Program-made: the position numbers and the translations under genes
Shown: in pieces, positions 48,366-48,420 of the stretch
Layout: the number at the start of each line of letters is the position of its first letter
Numbering within the stretch: the stretch's first letter is position 1
Notes under the pieces: model-generated
What the model was told of the DNA's origin: nothing
Seen by the model: the letters and a program-made list of their open reading frames with translations, nothing else
Databases searched by the model: none
NCBI GenBank assembly: GCA_023256475.1
Contig: JAGDXP010000011.1
Span: forward strand, 1-48,420
Direction: 5' to 3'
Length of the DNA stretch: 48,420 nt
Origin: Thermoplasmata archaeon
Lineage (GTDB): Archaea; Thermoplasmatota; Thermoplasmata; Thermoplasmatales; GCA-001856825

Positions 48366-48420
48366 TAGGAGGTGATCCATCCGCAGGTTCCCCTACGGAT
48401 ACCTTGTTATGACTTAGCCC
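48366..48420 (-). rRNA. 16S rRNA, 3' end (cut by the window edge)
   Basis: Read on the minus strand it gives TAACAAGGTATCCGTAGG, GGGAACCTGCGGATGG and ATCACCTCCT, the 3' end of 16S including the anti-Shine-Dalgarno sequence. No 23S or tRNA follows; gap comes within about 120 bp. Stand-alone 16S genes are known in Thermoplasma. The base that matches E. coli G1497 is A here (48410). Confidence 0.97.

Overview
The window is a piece of an archaeal chromosome, most likely an uncultivated or little-studied relative of Thermoplasma (order Thermoplasmatales). The grounds are a VAT-type Cdc48 ATPase next to a PRC-barrel gene, FtsZ, the archaeal GatDE amidotransferase, family D polymerase small subunit, Hel308, RpoL, aIF1A, a zinc-containing ferredoxin, a two-subunit 2-oxoacid:ferredoxin oxidoreductase, and a 16S rRNA gene that is not followed by 23S. 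Promoters are archaeal (T/A-rich TATA box about 26 bp before the start), and many genes look leaderless.

Positions 1-11600 are an accessory island that ends at the 3' side of an intron-containing tRNA-Trp gene. A decayed tyrosine recombinase lies against that tRNA, which marks this as an integrated element that has lost mobility. The island carries a DUF2075 nuclease-helicase (507-2384), a 1.5 kb stretch of decayed DNA, a MazG-like pyrophosphohydrolase, a broken adenine methylase, and a leftward series of genes: HNH endonuclease, Mrr/Hjc-like nuclease, an HsdR_N-like protein that appears to have lost its catalytic Glu, then a second leftward operon of four overlapping genes (47 aa protein, UDG-like protein, 76 aa protein, PD-(D/E)XK-like protein). 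A control region of about 130-145 bp occurs twice, once before each operon, each time with a truncated 'FW' reading frame on its right. The second operon is the best candidate for an undescribed system.

Positions 11565-12250 hold tRNA-Trp, whose 68-nt intron folds as a box C/D guide for residues 34 and 39 of its own tRNA, and a 35-codon eL41 ribosomal protein gene that ends one base before the tRNA.

From 12000 to the end the window is dense, ordinary core genome. It holds: VAT and PRC; FtsZ and a sugar nucleotidyltransferase; three small genes of membrane, zinc-ribbon and coiled-coil type; GlyA; an MFS transporter, a LOG-like protein and PAC2; a histidine-bearing membrane protein; RpoL and NadM; GatD, GatE, SerRS and Hel308; Nfo and the oxidoreductase; a RAM-domain regulator, a membrane protein, GuaAb and a PIN-ATPase-KH protein; a secreted protein, a double winged-helix regulator and a membrane protein; Elp3; Zn-ferredoxin; aIF1A, Rio1 and a KH protein; DUF99; DP1 and Pcm; RadA and GAPDH; and the 3' end of 16S rRNA on the minus strand. 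Gene pairs commonly overlap by ATGA, and several divergent pairs share one symmetric TATA region.
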